Below are positions 55,295-64,000 of a DNA stretch of 64,000 bases, piece by piece. Both the position numbers and the translations under genes were made by a program. Under the pieces are notes generated by a model. It was not told the origin of the DNA. It ran no database searches and saw nothing but the letters and a program-made list of their open reading frames with translations. Every line of letters begins with the position of its first letter. The stretch's first letter is position 1. The stretch spans positions 210,673-274,672 of the forward strand of contig JAPZTS010000007.1 in the NCBI GenBank assembly GCA_027533185.1. The letters run 5' to 3'. Source of the stretch: Leptospira sp. GTDB lineage: Bacteria; Spirochaetota; Leptospiria; Leptospirales; Leptospiraceae.

Positions 55295-57154
55295 GTGAAT
55301 CCGATACTTCTACAAAAAAATCTTTCTTATCTCAAATCTGATTTTTCCGTAAAAATTCAAAATGCAACTCTTCCCGTCGAGTTACAAAAATCGAAAACAG
55401 GAGAATGGACTTTAGAATTAGAAGGCAGGTGGATACACAGTCGTTTTGATCCGATTACCGAAGCGAAACGATTTGCTGACGAACTACCTGAGGATGGCTC
55501 CCAAAGAGTTTATCTTTTGTTTGGTGCGGGACTTGGACATATTTTACCTTTTTTACTTAAAAGAGAAAACTGTTTTGTTATATGGATGGAACCAAATGAG
55601 TTTTTTCTTAAAGTTGCGCTATCAATTTACGATTTTTCAGAATCCCTCTTATCTGAAAAACTAATCATCATACCTAATGAGAAAAGAGAAGATCTTTTGA
55701 TTGAGGCATTTAAAGGAAAGGGAACTTATCCAATAAGTTTTGTGCCTCATAGAGGTTCTTGGCAGTGGAAAGAAACAGACTATCTAGAACTAAGAAATAT
55801 CGCCGAACAGATGTTTCACAAAAAAGATGTAAACCTGGCAACTCTGACTCGATTCGAAAAAATCTGGGCAAAAAATATTTGTTTTAATCTTCCTGAGCTA
55901 GCAGCATTTACCCCTGTATCCAAATTGTTTGGATTGGCAAACGGAATTGATATTGTTGTAGCTGGTGCAGGGCCTAGCCTCTCCCATTCGATTCCGAATT
56001 TAAAAAAATTTCGAAGTCAATTTTTACTTCTCGCAGTTGATACAGCAGTTCCCATCTTAAGTTCGTTTGGTGTTGATCCTGACTTAATCTACTCAGTAGA
56101 CCCCCAATCTTTAAATAGTCAGTATTTGGAAGATTATCATGGTGATGGAATTTTGGTATTCGATCCTACCTCTACATACATGAGTTTGCGATTGGATGCG
56201 GGACCTGTAAAAGGCTTTGTAACCACTTCACCATTTCCTCTCATCCAAATTTTGGAGAAATCTATGGAAGTAGAATTGGGAGCAGTACCATTTGGAGGTT
56301 CCGTCTCAACCAATGCAGCAAGTCTTGCATCTCTTATGGGAGCTAAAAATATTTATTTCATAGGACAGGATTTGAGTTTTACGTTTGGTTTAGCTCATTC
56401 CAAAGGTGCGATCTTAGAAGAAAGACTTAATTTTTTAGAGAATAGAAAATTCCGTAGGGAAAAACACAACTACAAACAACTGTTTGCTTTACCTCAAAAG
56501 AAGGTAGAAGGTATTTTGGGAAATTCTTTTATTACTAATGAAAAAATGTTAATCTTCAAAAAATGGTTCGAGGATCATGCGGATTCTAACCCATGGAAAA
56601 ATCTTACAGCTAACGGAGCTAAACTCGACGGAATTCCAAGTCTAAAATTCGAAGATTGTTTTTCAGAAATTGACGAAAACCTCAAAGAATTGGTTTTATC
56701 GGTAAAGAGTGCAATAAGAGAAACTTTAAAGATTCAAAATCAAGAGAAAACTTCTGAACAGTTGAAGGCAGAAATTCAAAAGGTAATTCCAAACCTAATT
56801 GAATTTCAGTCCGTTGTTCAAAAGGGAATGAATCTTTCAAAGAAAATTTACTCACAAATTAAGAACAACCAAGTAGATCCCAAACGTTTCTCGAATGATT
56901 TAAAACAGATGGATGCAATCGATACAATCGTTAGTGAAAAAAAAGGTTTAAATGAGATGTTAAGTCTCGGAATCCAAAGAGTGATACTAACAATAACGGA
57001 AGGTTATGATTCAGAACTAGATGAAGCAGATCGATCGAATGAACAACTGGAAATCGCTAAAAAGTCATTACTTTTGTACGAAGGCCTTAACGAATCGATC
57101 TCATCCATTAAACGTATGTTGAAAAAAAGTTTATTTCGCTTAGAAAGCTATTGA
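55295..57154 (+). CDS. DUF115 (Maf/MptE-like) glycosyltransferase-family protein
   Basis: 619 residues. The DUF115 core is around residues 210-380: 'IVVAGAGPSLSHSIPNLKKF', 'FLLLAVDTAVPILSSFGVDPDLIYSVDPQ' (in parts), 'SVSTNAASLASLMGAKNIYFIGQDLSFT'. Such proteins transfer nonulosonic acid or related sugars to flagellins in other bacteria. Start is GTG at 55295, two bases after the PBP stop. No signal peptide. It converges with the OmpA-domain gene, overlapping it by seven bases. Confidence 0.82.
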   Translation: MNPILLQKNLSYLKSDFSVKIQNATLPVELQKSKTGEWTLELEGRWIHSRFDPITEAKRFADELPEDGSQRVYLLFGAGLGHILPFLLKRENCFVIWMEPNEFFLKVALSIYDFSESLLSEKLIIIPNEKREDLLIEAFKGKGTYPISFVPHRGSWQWKETDYLELRNIAEQMFHKKDVNLATLTRFEKIWAKNICFNLPELAAFTPVSKLFGLANGIDIVVAGAGPSLSHSIPNLKKFRSQFLLLAVDTAVPILSSFGVDPDLIYSVDPQSLNSQYLEDYHGDGILVFDPTSTYMSLRLDAGPVKGFVTTSPFPLIQILEKSMEVELGAVPFGGSVSTNAASLASLMGAKNIYFIGQDLSFTFGLAHSKGAILEERLNFLENRKFRREKHNYKQLFALPQKKVEGILGNSFITNEKMLIFKKWFEDHADSNPWKNLTANGAKLDGIPSLKFEDCFSEIDENLKELVLSVKSAIRETLKIQNQEKTSEQLKAEIQKVIPNLIEFQSVVQKGMNLSKKIYSQIKNNQVDPKRFSNDLKQMDAIDTIVSEKKGLNEMLSLGIQRVILTITEGYDSELDEADRSNEQLEIAKKSLLLYEGLNESISSIKRMLKKSLFRLESY

Positions 57155-58194
57155 ACAGACAATACTGTAAAATCCACTCTTCGGTTCATAATTCTTCCAG
57201 CTTCCGTATAATTTGAACCAATCGATGTAGTCTCACCGAATCCTCTAGCATCGACTTGAGATGGACTCACTCCGTTCTTTATTAGCTCATCCTTGATAAA
57301 ATTCGCTCTCTCTTCAGACAGGATTTTATTTTCATCCAATTCGCCAATGAAACAAGTGTGACCTTTCACTCTAATTTTAATTTGTGGATATGATTTTAGA
57401 GCTAACGCAAGGGTTGCAACTTTGTCAGATGCTCCTACCTCTGTCTCCATAGTCTGTTTCAAAAATCGAATATTTAAGTCATTTATATAACGTATCGCTT
57501 GTTTTGCGGAGTCAAATTTAACCGACGCATTTCCCCCATCAATAGATACTCTCTCTAGACTACGGTTTTTTGATTCTGGTTCCTCGGAAGTAACGGTTTG
57601 TTTGTTTTGTTTTGAATCTTCTATTTTTCCTTGAGAATTTGTTTTGTCTCGGTTACAACTTCGTATTCCAAAAAACAGTAATAAGGCAAGGGCCAATCCT
57701 ATTAAAATGAAAATGAGAATCCTCTTAAGTGGATTTGACTTTGGAGTGGGCCGAAATTTATTCAACTCAATCAATTCATTATATTCCGGTGTTGGACTGT
57801 TGTATTCATACTCATCGCCATCTGAGTATGAATCAGAAAAAAAAGATTCTTCCTTTTTCGCTCTTGTATTGCGAGGGTTTTTTTTAACTGGCTCAGTTTT
57901 TTTAGTCGGTTTTTTCTTTGAGGAAGGAACAGATATCTTTGCGGCCCATTTGCGTATCTCTGTTCTAAGATACTCATCGGATTCTTCCGTAAACTTAAAA
58001 GTATCACGTATGTACTTTACAGTTCGTTTTTCAACATCTGTATATTCGTTGCCATCGACTATGGCTTCGAAAAGTGTCCTTGCAACATTTTTCCCTAAAG
58101 GAGCTTTCGAACGTTTGGCGGCCTTTTCAACAATCTCCAGCAATTCTCGATCATACTGCTTACCATTGATTGTTCGGTAATAACTCATCGCCAT
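57148..58194 (-). CDS. OmpA-domain inner-membrane protein with long cytoplasmic N-terminus
   Basis: 348 residues. Residues about 1-95 form an unknown charged domain ('YYRTINGKQYDRELLEIVEKAAK'), 95-160 is lysine- and acid-rich, a single membrane helix is near 160-180 ('ILIFILIGLALALLLFFGI'), and the C-terminal part (about 225-348) is an OmpA peptidoglycan-binding domain ('IKVKGHTC'-like, 'LSEERANFIKDELIKNGVSPSQVDARGFGE' in parts, 'NRRVDFTV'). Peptidoglycan binding puts the C-terminus in the periplasm and the N-terminus inside. It resembles no MotB, as the plug motif is absent. A second in-frame ATG lies at codon 3. Seven-base convergent overlap with the DUF115 gene. Confidence 0.82.
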   Translation of the reverse strand: MAMSYYRTINGKQYDRELLEIVEKAAKRSKAPLGKNVARTLFEAIVDGNEYTDVEKRTVKYIRDTFKFTEESDEYLRTEIRKWAAKISVPSSKKKPTKKTEPVKKNPRNTRAKKEESFFSDSYSDGDEYEYNSPTPEYNELIELNKFRPTPKSNPLKRILIFILIGLALALLLFFGIRSCNRDKTNSQGKIEDSKQNKQTVTSEEPESKNRSLERVSIDGGNASVKFDSAKQAIRYINDLNIRFLKQTMETEVGASDKVATLALALKSYPQIKIRVKGHTCFIGELDENKILSEERANFIKDELIKNGVSPSQVDARGFGETTSIGSNYTEAGRIMNRRVDFTVLSVQ

Positions 58195-58253
58195 AAAACT
58201 CCTTTCTATTTATATCGACAGCGAGGGATTCAGAATCCAACCTTTTTGTCATC

Positions 58254-59744
58254 TTATGTCGTAAAACTAGCGAGAAATTTGTTATTTTTGATCTTGTATT
58301 GCAGCGCTCCTCGGCTAATGCCTAAAAGTTTTGCCACTTCTTCTTGCGTCGAAACGCGAGAAAAGGCTTCTTTGATCCAAAGTGCCTCTAATTTTTCAAT
58401 AGCGATATTTAAGGACAAATCTTCCTTTGGGGACAAAAAATCCGAAGGTATAATTCCAAGTGAACTAATAACATCCGTTTGCTTCTCAACCGATGGCTTT
58501 CCACCTTGAGCAAAGGAATATGGTTCTAGCACTGTCTCTTGAGGAACAAGCACTGCATATTGAATCACTGATTGTAATTCTCGGATATTACCACTCCAAG
58601 GCATCGTCGAAAGAGCTTTTAAGGCCTCCGATGAAAAGGATTTATTCTTATCATATTGTTTGTTGTATTGCGCTAAGTAGTGGTGAGCCAGTAGTGGGAT
58701 ATCGCCTCGCCTTTCTCGTAAAGGAGGTAAACGCAAAGGAACCTCAGCCAATTTGTAATATAGATCCATTGAAAAGGTCTCTTTACGAATATCATCCATA
58801 AGATCCCTCTTATTTCCCGTAAAGATTCGTATATTCAAAGTTTGATTTTGCTTTTTTGGATTGGAAATTGATTTTTCTTTTAAAACATTGTAAAATCTTT
58901 CTTGTAGTTTGAGTGGTAGGTCTCCAATCGATTCAATATACAGAGATCCTCCGTTTGCAAGCTCCAATTTACCTGGATTAAAAACCTTTCCCGAAGAACT
59001 TCCAAATAACTCAGACTCTAAGAGTTCATAACTCAAGCCAGAACAATCAACTGTTAAAAAAGGAAAATTTCGCCTATGCGATATATAATGAAGGGCTTTT
59101 GCAACAATTTTTTTACCAGAACCTTCTTCTCCAATAATCATAACGGATGTATCAGAAGGTCCGACTTGTCGAATTCTATTTTTTAAAAATAGCAGAGCCG
59201 GATCATATCCAAGTATCTCCTCTACAGGATCCTCATCTCGTTTTGATTTTTCAAAGGCTTCTTTTGCTATTCGCTCTTCTAATATAACAATTGTTAATTG
59301 TGATGCAAATAGATTCGCCTGATTAATTATTTCGGGTGAAAAAAAGTTTATCTTATCTGACTCTAAATTTAAAACTCCAATCGTTGAATCCCTTGTAAGA
59401 AAGGGAATTGCGAGCTCTGAACGAACAGTTTCGATCAATTTTATATAATCTTTGTCTAACAAAACATCGGGAACGTATACTATTTCCCGACTGGATGCTG
59501 CACGACCCGTAATTCCTTGGTTAAATGGAAGTTTCGCCGCCATTTTTTTTTCGGACTCCATTCCTTTAGCGGCAACAATCGTCAAAACTTTTTCTTCTTG
59601 GTCAGTGATGGAAATACTACCCGTACTTGCGCCAAACAGATTCAAGGTGGCATCTAAAATAAAATTCAGCCGGTCCGTGATATTGGGAAGGCTCTGGATT
59701 TCCTTTTGAATTTTCCTTAGGGCACTTGAAATATCCTGTTTCAA
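58254..59744 (-). CDS. GAF-AAA-Fis regulator, sigma-54-activator-like but with degenerate activation motifs
   Basis: 496 residues in the bEBP order: GAF domain (about 20-160), AAA+ domain (175-400) and a Fis-type HTH (about 460-490, 'TQEEVAKLLGISRGALQYKI'). Walker A 'GEEGSGKK' (205-212) is intact. The GAFTGA loop, needed to contact sigma-54, is missing: after 'ESELFG' comes 'SSSGKVFNPGKLELANGG'. Walker B reads 'SLYIESIGD', with the usual Asp-Glu pair replaced by Glu-Ser (271-272). The two arginine-finger positions carry Ser325 and Lys331. It likely regulates without activating sigma-54 polymerase. It follows prfB's 3' end by three bases. Confidence 0.88.
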   Translation of the reverse strand: MKQDISSALRKIQKEIQSLPNITDRLNFILDATLNLFGASTGSISITDQEEKVLTIVAAKGMESEKKMAAKLPFNQGITGRAASSREIVYVPDVLLDKDYIKLIETVRSELAIPFLTRDSTIGVLNLESDKINFFSPEIINQANLFASQLTIVILEERIAKEAFEKSKRDEDPVEEILGYDPALLFLKNRIRQVGPSDTSVMIIGEEGSGKKIVAKALHYISHRRNFPFLTVDCSGLSYELLESELFGSSSGKVFNPGKLELANGGSLYIESIGDLPLKLQERFYNVLKEKSISNPKKQNQTLNIRIFTGNKRDLMDDIRKETFSMDLYYKLAEVPLRLPPLRERRGDIPLLAHHYLAQYNKQYDKNKSFSSEALKALSTMPWSGNIRELQSVIQYAVLVPQETVLEPYSFAQGGKPSVEKQTDVISSLGIIPSDFLSPKEDLSLNIAIEKLEALWIKEAFSRVSTQEEVAKLLGISRGALQYKIKNNKFLASFTT

Positions 59745-59747
59745 GTT

Positions 59748-60875
59748 TTAGACCTTTACATTCGATTTTGATTTTGTTACGTATTTTAGATAGGAGATGA
59801 TAAAGTCTTCCAGGTCACCATCCATCACTCCATGAACGTTCCCAGTTTCAAAATCGGTTCTATGGTCTTTTACTAAATTGTAAGGATGAAAAACATAACT
59901 TCGAATTTGCGAACCCCAAGAGATATCTCTTTTTTCACCTGCTTTTTTGAGGTTTTCTTCTTCTGCCTTTAGTTTTTCCATTTCATACAGCCTAGCTTTT
60001 AGCATCTTCATAGCTGTATCGCGGTTTTTAATTTGTGATCTTTCCATCTGACAAGAAACAACCACACCAGTAGGTATATGCGTAATTCGAACAGCAGAGT
60101 CAGTTGTGTTAACGTGCTGTCCTCCAGAGCCAGAAGATCGATACACATCAATTCTCAAATCTTTTTCTTCGATATTTACCTGGATCGTATCATCAACATC
60201 GGGTGTTACGTAAACTGATGCAAACGAAGTATGTCGCCTTTTGTTGGAATCAAAGGGCGAAATTCGAACCAGACGATGGACACCTGACTCACATTTTAGA
60301 TATCCAAAGGGGTGGTCACCTTGAACAAACAAAGTTGCATTTTTTATTCCTGCTGTTTCACCCGGCTGGTAGTCTACAAGTTCTGCTCTATATCCCTTTT
60401 GTTCGCAATATCTTGTATACATTCGAAGCAACATATCTGCCCAGTCCTGGGATTCTGTTCCTCCTGCCCCAGGGTGGATATTAATAAATGCGGAACGACT
60501 GTCGTCTGGACCTGAAAGGGCATCTAACATCTGTAAATTTTCAAAGGAGTTGAACATCCTTTCAAAATCATCATTTAATGATTTTAGACCCGTCTCTCCC
60601 ATCTCTTCCGATGTAAGCTCTATCAAATCTGGGAAGTCTTTTAGTTCCTTTTGTAACTCAATCCAAGGGTCAAGTTTTGCTTGCAGTTCGTTTCGTTTTT
60701 GTGTAACAAGTTTTGCTTGGTCTGGCGAGTCCCACAATTTTGGGTCGTTCGCTTTTTCAACAAATGATATTAACCGGTCGTAGTCTTCTTGAAAGTTTTG
60801 AGTTTTCCAATACTCTAAAAATGATTCAATTAGTTCATTAGATTGTTTTTTAAGGTCTTTTAAGGATCTATCCAT
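59748..60875 (-). CDS. prfB: Peptide chain release factor 2
   Basis: 375 residues with GGQ at 251-253 ('SGSGGQHVN') and the SPF stop-codon-reading motif at 206-208 ('[16 protein letters not shown]'), so RF2 rather than RF1. It releases peptides at UGA and UAA codons. The frame is continuous from its ATG with no in-frame UGA or obvious +1 frameshift site, unlike E. coli prfB. A 22-base-plus gap separates it from the unknown gene upstream; the GAF-AAA-Fis gene follows after three bases. Confidence 0.97.
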   Translation of the reverse strand: MDRSLKDLKKQSNELIESFLEYWKTQNFQEDYDRLISFVEKANDPKLWDSPDQAKLVTQKRNELQAKLDPWIELQKELKDFPDLIELTSEEMGETGLKSLNDDFERMFNSFENLQMLDALSGPDDSRSAFINIHPGAGGTESQDWADMLLRMYTRYCEQKGYRAELVDYQPGETAGIKNATLFVQGDHPFGYLKCESGVHRLVRISPFDSNKRRHTSFASVYVTPDVDDTIQVNIEEKDLRIDVYRSSGSGGQHVNTTDSAVRITHIPTGVVVSCQMERSQIKNRDTAMKMLKARLYEMEKLKAEEENLKKAGEKRDISWGSQIRSYVFHPYNLVKDHRTDFETGNVHGVMDGDLEDFIISYLKYVTKSKSNVKV

Positions 60876-60899
60876 ATTTTTATACTTTAATATTCGAAT

Positions 60900-61739
60900 T
60901 TAAAATAGAGAATTTTTTTTAAGTCTTTCTATCTCCCATTGAAAGGTAGTCTCTCTAAGCTGCGGAGTATTTCCTTCGACGGTAGCCACAAGAGAGAATT
61001 GCATCTCCTTTCCATAACTATCAGGTTGTCTTTTAAGGATAAACTTACCTGATTTGATCAGATCGATGACATGTTTAAAAAAAGGATCTTTCTCCTTTTT
61101 ACTCAATTCTTCTAATGCATAGTAAAAACTCGAGAGGCCTTTGTAAAACCAATCGATATACTCATTTTTTCCCTTTGGCCATATCTGCTCGAGACGGATT
61201 TGAGACTCTTGCACTAAGGATTTTCCAAGAAAGGGTTTTTGGAGGAGTCGGCATTGTGAATAGATTTCAAAATTTAGATCTCGATCACCTCCCTTTTCAA
61301 AATCCACTCCAATCCAACGTATCCAAGATTTTTTCTCTTTTACACTTAGAGACGGAATTAAGGCAAACAGGTAACCTTGTTCTTTAAAGATTCTTTCGTG
61401 CGCAAGATGTTCTAAAATCTCAATTGGGATCATATAATGGCCCTTAGACCATTGTATCACATAGGGAGTAGACTCCAACAAAAGATATTCGGGAGGTGTT
61501 TCTGCCCGAACAATATCACCGAATTGAGTGAGAATAAAAATAAAGGAAAGAAGCTCCTGCCGACTCAGGCCACTCAATACATTTACACTCCCACTGATTT
61601 GTTGGATTGCTCTTCGGATCATCAAATGCTGTTGCATCTGAGTTTGGTTTTCAGACAGAATAATACCTAAGTGTTTTTCAAAATTTCTGAGACTTCCTCT
61701 ATCAAAGAGATGAACATTTCCAGAAACACTAAAAGGCAT
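60900..61739 (-). CDS. Hypothetical protein, 279 aa
   Basis: Soluble, mixed alpha/beta composition, with no signal peptide, membrane segment or recognised motif. It reads as a conserved globular protein ('WIRWIGVDFEKGGDRDL', 'KGKNEYIDWFYKGLSSFYYALEEL' in parts). Its ATG overlaps the purD stop by one base (TAATG), so it is translated after purD, and prfB follows on the same strand 24 bases further. Function unknown. Confidence 0.68.
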   Translation of the reverse strand: MPFSVSGNVHLFDRGSLRNFEKHLGIILSENQTQMQQHLMIRRAIQQISGSVNVLSGLSRQELLSFIFILTQFGDIVRAETPPEYLLLESTPYVIQWSKGHYMIPIEILEHLAHERIFKEQGYLFALIPSLSVKEKKSWIRWIGVDFEKGGDRDLNFEIYSQCRLLQKPFLGKSLVQESQIRLEQIWPKGKNEYIDWFYKGLSSFYYALEELSKKEKDPFFKHVIDLIKSGKFILKRQPDSYGKEMQFSLVATVEGNTPQLRETTFQWEIERLKKNSLF

Positions 61740-63016
61740 TATAGAGCTCTCCGACCTATATCTTTTCTAAAGAATGTATTTTCCGATTTTATTTTTGACA
61801 GAAACGCATAACAAGAGTCAATCGATTCGCGTAAATTTTTACCATATGCGGTAATACCTAAAATTCTACCACCAGAGGCTATTATCTTACCCGAATCTTT
61901 TTTGGTTCCAGCATGGTAAACAATAACAGAGCCTTCATCGGGAGGAATTTCCAATACCATACCTTTTTTTGGAGAATCAGGATACCCTTTTGCGGCTAAC
62001 ACAACGATGGAGCTAGCACCTGTTTTAAGTTTTAGCTCTCTTACCGGTAAAGATTTTGTCGAGGCTTGCCAAAATAAAACCAATAGATCTTCGTCGATCA
62101 GTCGCAATACGGCTTGGGTTTCTGGATCTCCAAACCTACAGTTAAATTCGACGACACTTGGCTTTTTGTCTGGGGAAACCATTAATCCAACGTAGAGCAA
62201 ACCCTTGTATGGGTGACCGAGTTTCCTAAATTCACTTAACATTGGCTCAATTATAAGAGATTTTACTTGTTGGAGAACAAATTCATCCACAATCGGAGCT
62301 GGGGCATAAGCACCCATCCCTCCTGTATTTGGTCCAATGTCCCCATCGAAGGCTCGTTTGTGGTCTTGAGCCGCAGGAAGACACATATAACGATCCCCAT
62401 CTGTGATTACAAAAAGAGAAGCTTCCTCACCTTCCAAAAAGGATTCGATTACTACCTTACTTCCACTTTTGCCAAATTTGGATTCAAGAAAAATTTCATC
62501 TAATGCTCGTTTCACGACAGATAATTCAAATGCTACGGTTACACCCTTCCCAGCAGCCAACCCATCTGCTTTTACAACAAGGGGGAGCAATTCTTTTTGC
62601 GCATGTCCCCAGGCACTTCCATGATCTGTAAAAACCGCATAGGAAGCAGTTGGAACACTAGCTTTTTTCATCAGATCTTTAGCAAAATGTTTGGAACCTT
62701 CAATTTGAGCGCAATAGGCAGAGGGTCCAAAACAAGGTATACCAGCTTCTTCGCACCAATCAGCCACTCCAATTACAAGTGGGTCCTCGGGACCAACAAC
62801 AACAAAATCGGTATTAGATGATCGTAAATACCTTAAAAACCCTTCTTTTTCGGTAATCGAAATTTGGTCTTTGGAAAGTAATAATTCGTCAGGGAATCCA
62901 CCATTGCCAGGGAATACTTTTAATGTATTTAAGTGCGTAGACTTTAAAATTGCATCTGCTAATGCGTGTTCTCTTCCACCACTTCCAATCAATAGTACAT
63001 TTAACTTATCTTTCAA
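61739..63016 (-). CDS. purD: Phosphoribosylamine-glycine ligase
   Basis: 425 residues. 'LLIGSGGREHALADAI' at the start, the ATP-grasp part with 'VVKADGLAAGKGVTVA' and 'GDIGPNTGGMGAYAPAP', and 'VEFNCRFGDPETQAVL' with the metal-binding residues. It ligates glycine to phosphoribosylamine in purine synthesis. The start is TTG at 63016, overlapping the valS stop by 11 bases, since the usual N-terminal residues begin there. Confidence 0.97.
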   Translation of the reverse strand: MKDKLNVLLIGSGGREHALADAILKSTHLNTLKVFPGNGGFPDELLLSKDQISITEKEGFLRYLRSSNTDFVVVGPEDPLVIGVADWCEEAGIPCFGPSAYCAQIEGSKHFAKDLMKKASVPTASYAVFTDHGSAWGHAQKELLPLVVKADGLAAGKGVTVAFELSVVKRALDEIFLESKFGKSGSKVVIESFLEGEEASLFVITDGDRYMCLPAAQDHKRAFDGDIGPNTGGMGAYAPAPIVDEFVLQQVKSLIIEPMLSEFRKLGHPYKGLLYVGLMVSPDKKPSVVEFNCRFGDPETQAVLRLIDEDLLVLFWQASTKSLPVRELKLKTGASSIVVLAAKGYPDSPKKGMVLEIPPDEGSVIVYHAGTKKDSGKIIASGGRILGITAYGKNLRESIDSCYAFLSKIKSENTFFRKDIGRRAL

Positions 63017-64000
63017 TTTTTTCTAACGCCCGCATTGTAGTTTCTAATTTTTCTTTCCAAGTGTTGTATTTTTCTTTTTCTTTTTCTACAACTTCTGGTT
63101 TGGCTTTTTCTAAAAATGCTGGATTATGGATTTTGTTTTCTAATTTTTCCATCTCAGACTGGATTTGTTTTTTTTCTTTTTCCAATCTTTGTTTTTCTTT
63201 TTCAAAATCGAAAATTCCTTCCAGTGGAAGTATGATCTCACCAATCGAAAAAGCACCTACTGAATCCGTAGGCTTTAAGTTGTATTCCGTTACGAACTCG
63301 ATCGATTCTGCCTTCGCCAATTGTAAGATCGATTTTTTTTCACGCTCCATCATAATTTGTAAGGCATCGTTTTGGAACTTTAGTAAAATCTTACATTTTT
63401 TATCCGGAGTCACACCTAGTTCCGCACGCATATTTCTTACCTTGGTAATCATTTCTTGGACAAGTTGTACGCGTACCACCGAAGGATTGTCCCTTCGAAC
63501 ACCATAGGCTAAAGGAAATAGGGTTTTTGCCAATTCTTCTGTTGAGAGAAGGGAATGTATTTCTTCCGTTATAAATGGCATAAAAGGATGTAAAAGGCCT
63601 AGTGCCTTTTTTAAAATACTTACAAGGACGAGTAATGCTGTCTTTTGGGATTCAGGGGAAACATTTCCGTAGATCCTAGCTTTTGTTAATTCTAAATACC
63701 AATCACAAAAGTTTCCCCAAACAAATTCGTAGATTGAATTCGCCATCTCGAAAAAGTGGTAGTCCTTATAAGCTTTTTCATAACGATCAAGAGTTGCATC
63801 AAATTCGGATAAAATCCAAAGATCCATATCTTCTAGTTGGTCTTGTTTTGGTTCTTCAGCAGAAAAACCCTCCGGTAGATTCATAAAAATAAAACGAATT
63901 GAATTACAAATTTTGTTACAAAATTTTCTGTATACATATAACATAGTCTGTTCTAATAATATATGTTTTGTTTTGTGTATTAGTGGTGGGTTATTTTTTG
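63006..64000 (-). CDS. valS: Valyl-tRNA synthetase, C-terminal part, runs off the window
   Basis: The readable C-terminal portion has the anticodon-binding domain ('DLWILSEFDATLDRYEKAYKDYHFFE' in parts, 'FCDWYLELTKARIYG', 'LHPFMPFITEEI') and the C-terminal coiled-coil tRNA arm ('FDFEKEKQRLEKEKKQI', 'NPAFLEKAKPEVVEKEKEKY'), both typical of ValRS. The frame is open to the window edge on the minus strand, so the ATG at 63944 is not the real start. At the outermost end several residues normally conserved in ValRS differ: 'FCNKICNSIRF' has Cys where ValRS has Trp. The catalytic HIGH and KMSKS parts lie beyond the window. Confidence 0.9.
   Translation of the reverse strand, partial: KNNPPLIHKTKHILLEQTMLYVYRKFCNKICNSIRFIFMNLPEGFSAEEPKQDQLEDMDLWILSEFDATLDRYEKAYKDYHFFEMANSIYEFVWGNFCDWYLELTKARIYGNVSPESQKTALLVLVSILKKALGLLHPFMPFITEEIHSLLSTEELAKTLFPLAYGVRRDNPSVVRVQLVQEMITKVRNMRAELGVTPDKKCKILLKFQNDALQIMMEREKKSILQLAKAESIEFVTEYNLKPTDSVGAFSIGEIILPLEGIFDFEKEKQRLEKEKKQIQSEMEKLENKIHNPAFLEKAKPEVVEKEKEKYNTWKEKLETTMRALEKIER

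Noticed and set aside
57644..58180. 178-residue plus-strand ORF antisense to the OmpA-domain gene
   Set aside because: Long, but Ser/Phe-rich and without family features, and the minus-strand frame carries a clear OmpA domain.

Overview
The window looks like a chromosomal segment of a spirochaete of the genus Leptospira, probably a free-living (saprophytic) species. The evidence is moderately AT-rich DNA, several lipoproteins with Leptospira-style lipoboxes (NC after a short hydrophobic stretch), and a protein at 37007-37903 that reads as the Leptospira flagellar-coiling protein FcpA. No rRNA, tRNA, CRISPR array, prophage or insertion sequence was seen. Genus and species are inferred from reading, not from a database search.

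Region by region: 1-2.7 kb holds the 5' part of an AlkB-like DNA-repair dioxygenase interrupted by an in-frame stop, a suppressor-of-fused (SUFU) domain protein with unknown neighbours, and a 24-residue lysine/alanine microprotein gene with its own promoter and terminator. 2.8-9 kb has an oxidoreductase and the glycine-cleavage operon gcvT-gcvH-gcvP followed by an overlapping ferredoxin-like gene. 9-13.6 kb carries a thioesterase, a GST, a secreted HExxH protein, a membrane class III cyclase and an MltA-type transglycosylase. 13.7-18.5 kb is the conserved rpmH-rnpA-yidD-yidC-jag-mnmE block; rnpA lacks a canonical start codon at the expected place. 18.6-31 kb is mixed: a lysine-rich exported protein, ankyrin plus GMC oxidoreductase, DUF2804, an RND pump, a DsbA-like protein, an EAL phosphodiesterase, a TauE/SafE permease and a BrkB/YihY protein. 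31-36.8 kb has an ABC-F ATPase, rhodanese, DAHP synthase, then panB-folK-DnaC-like ATPase on the other strand. fcpA stands alone at 37 kb.

38-42.2 kb is the most accessory-looking part. It has two DUF4143 AAA ATPases, a VapB-like antitoxin with a truncated VapC, a lipoprotein with a decayed second copy, an 11-G homopolymer in a promoter region and several inverted repeats that could be operators. 42.2-48.6 kb holds a YbbA/YbbP-type ABC exporter, a small zinc-ribbon gene and leuS. 48.7-52.8 kb has two lipoproteins, a GHKL ATPase overlapping a tail-anchored membrane protein, and thrC. 52.8-57.2 kb is a signal peptidase-PBP-DUF115 operon. 57.1-64 kb has an OmpA-domain inner-membrane protein, a GAF/AAA/Fis regulator whose sigma-54 activation motifs are degenerate, prfB, an unknown gene, purD and the 3' part of valS, which runs off the window.

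The genes are mostly housekeeping, with tight overlapping operons. The observations most worth following are the rnpA start problem, the degenerate sigma-54-activator-like protein, the K/A microprotein, the broken alkB and the rearranged 39-42 kb region.
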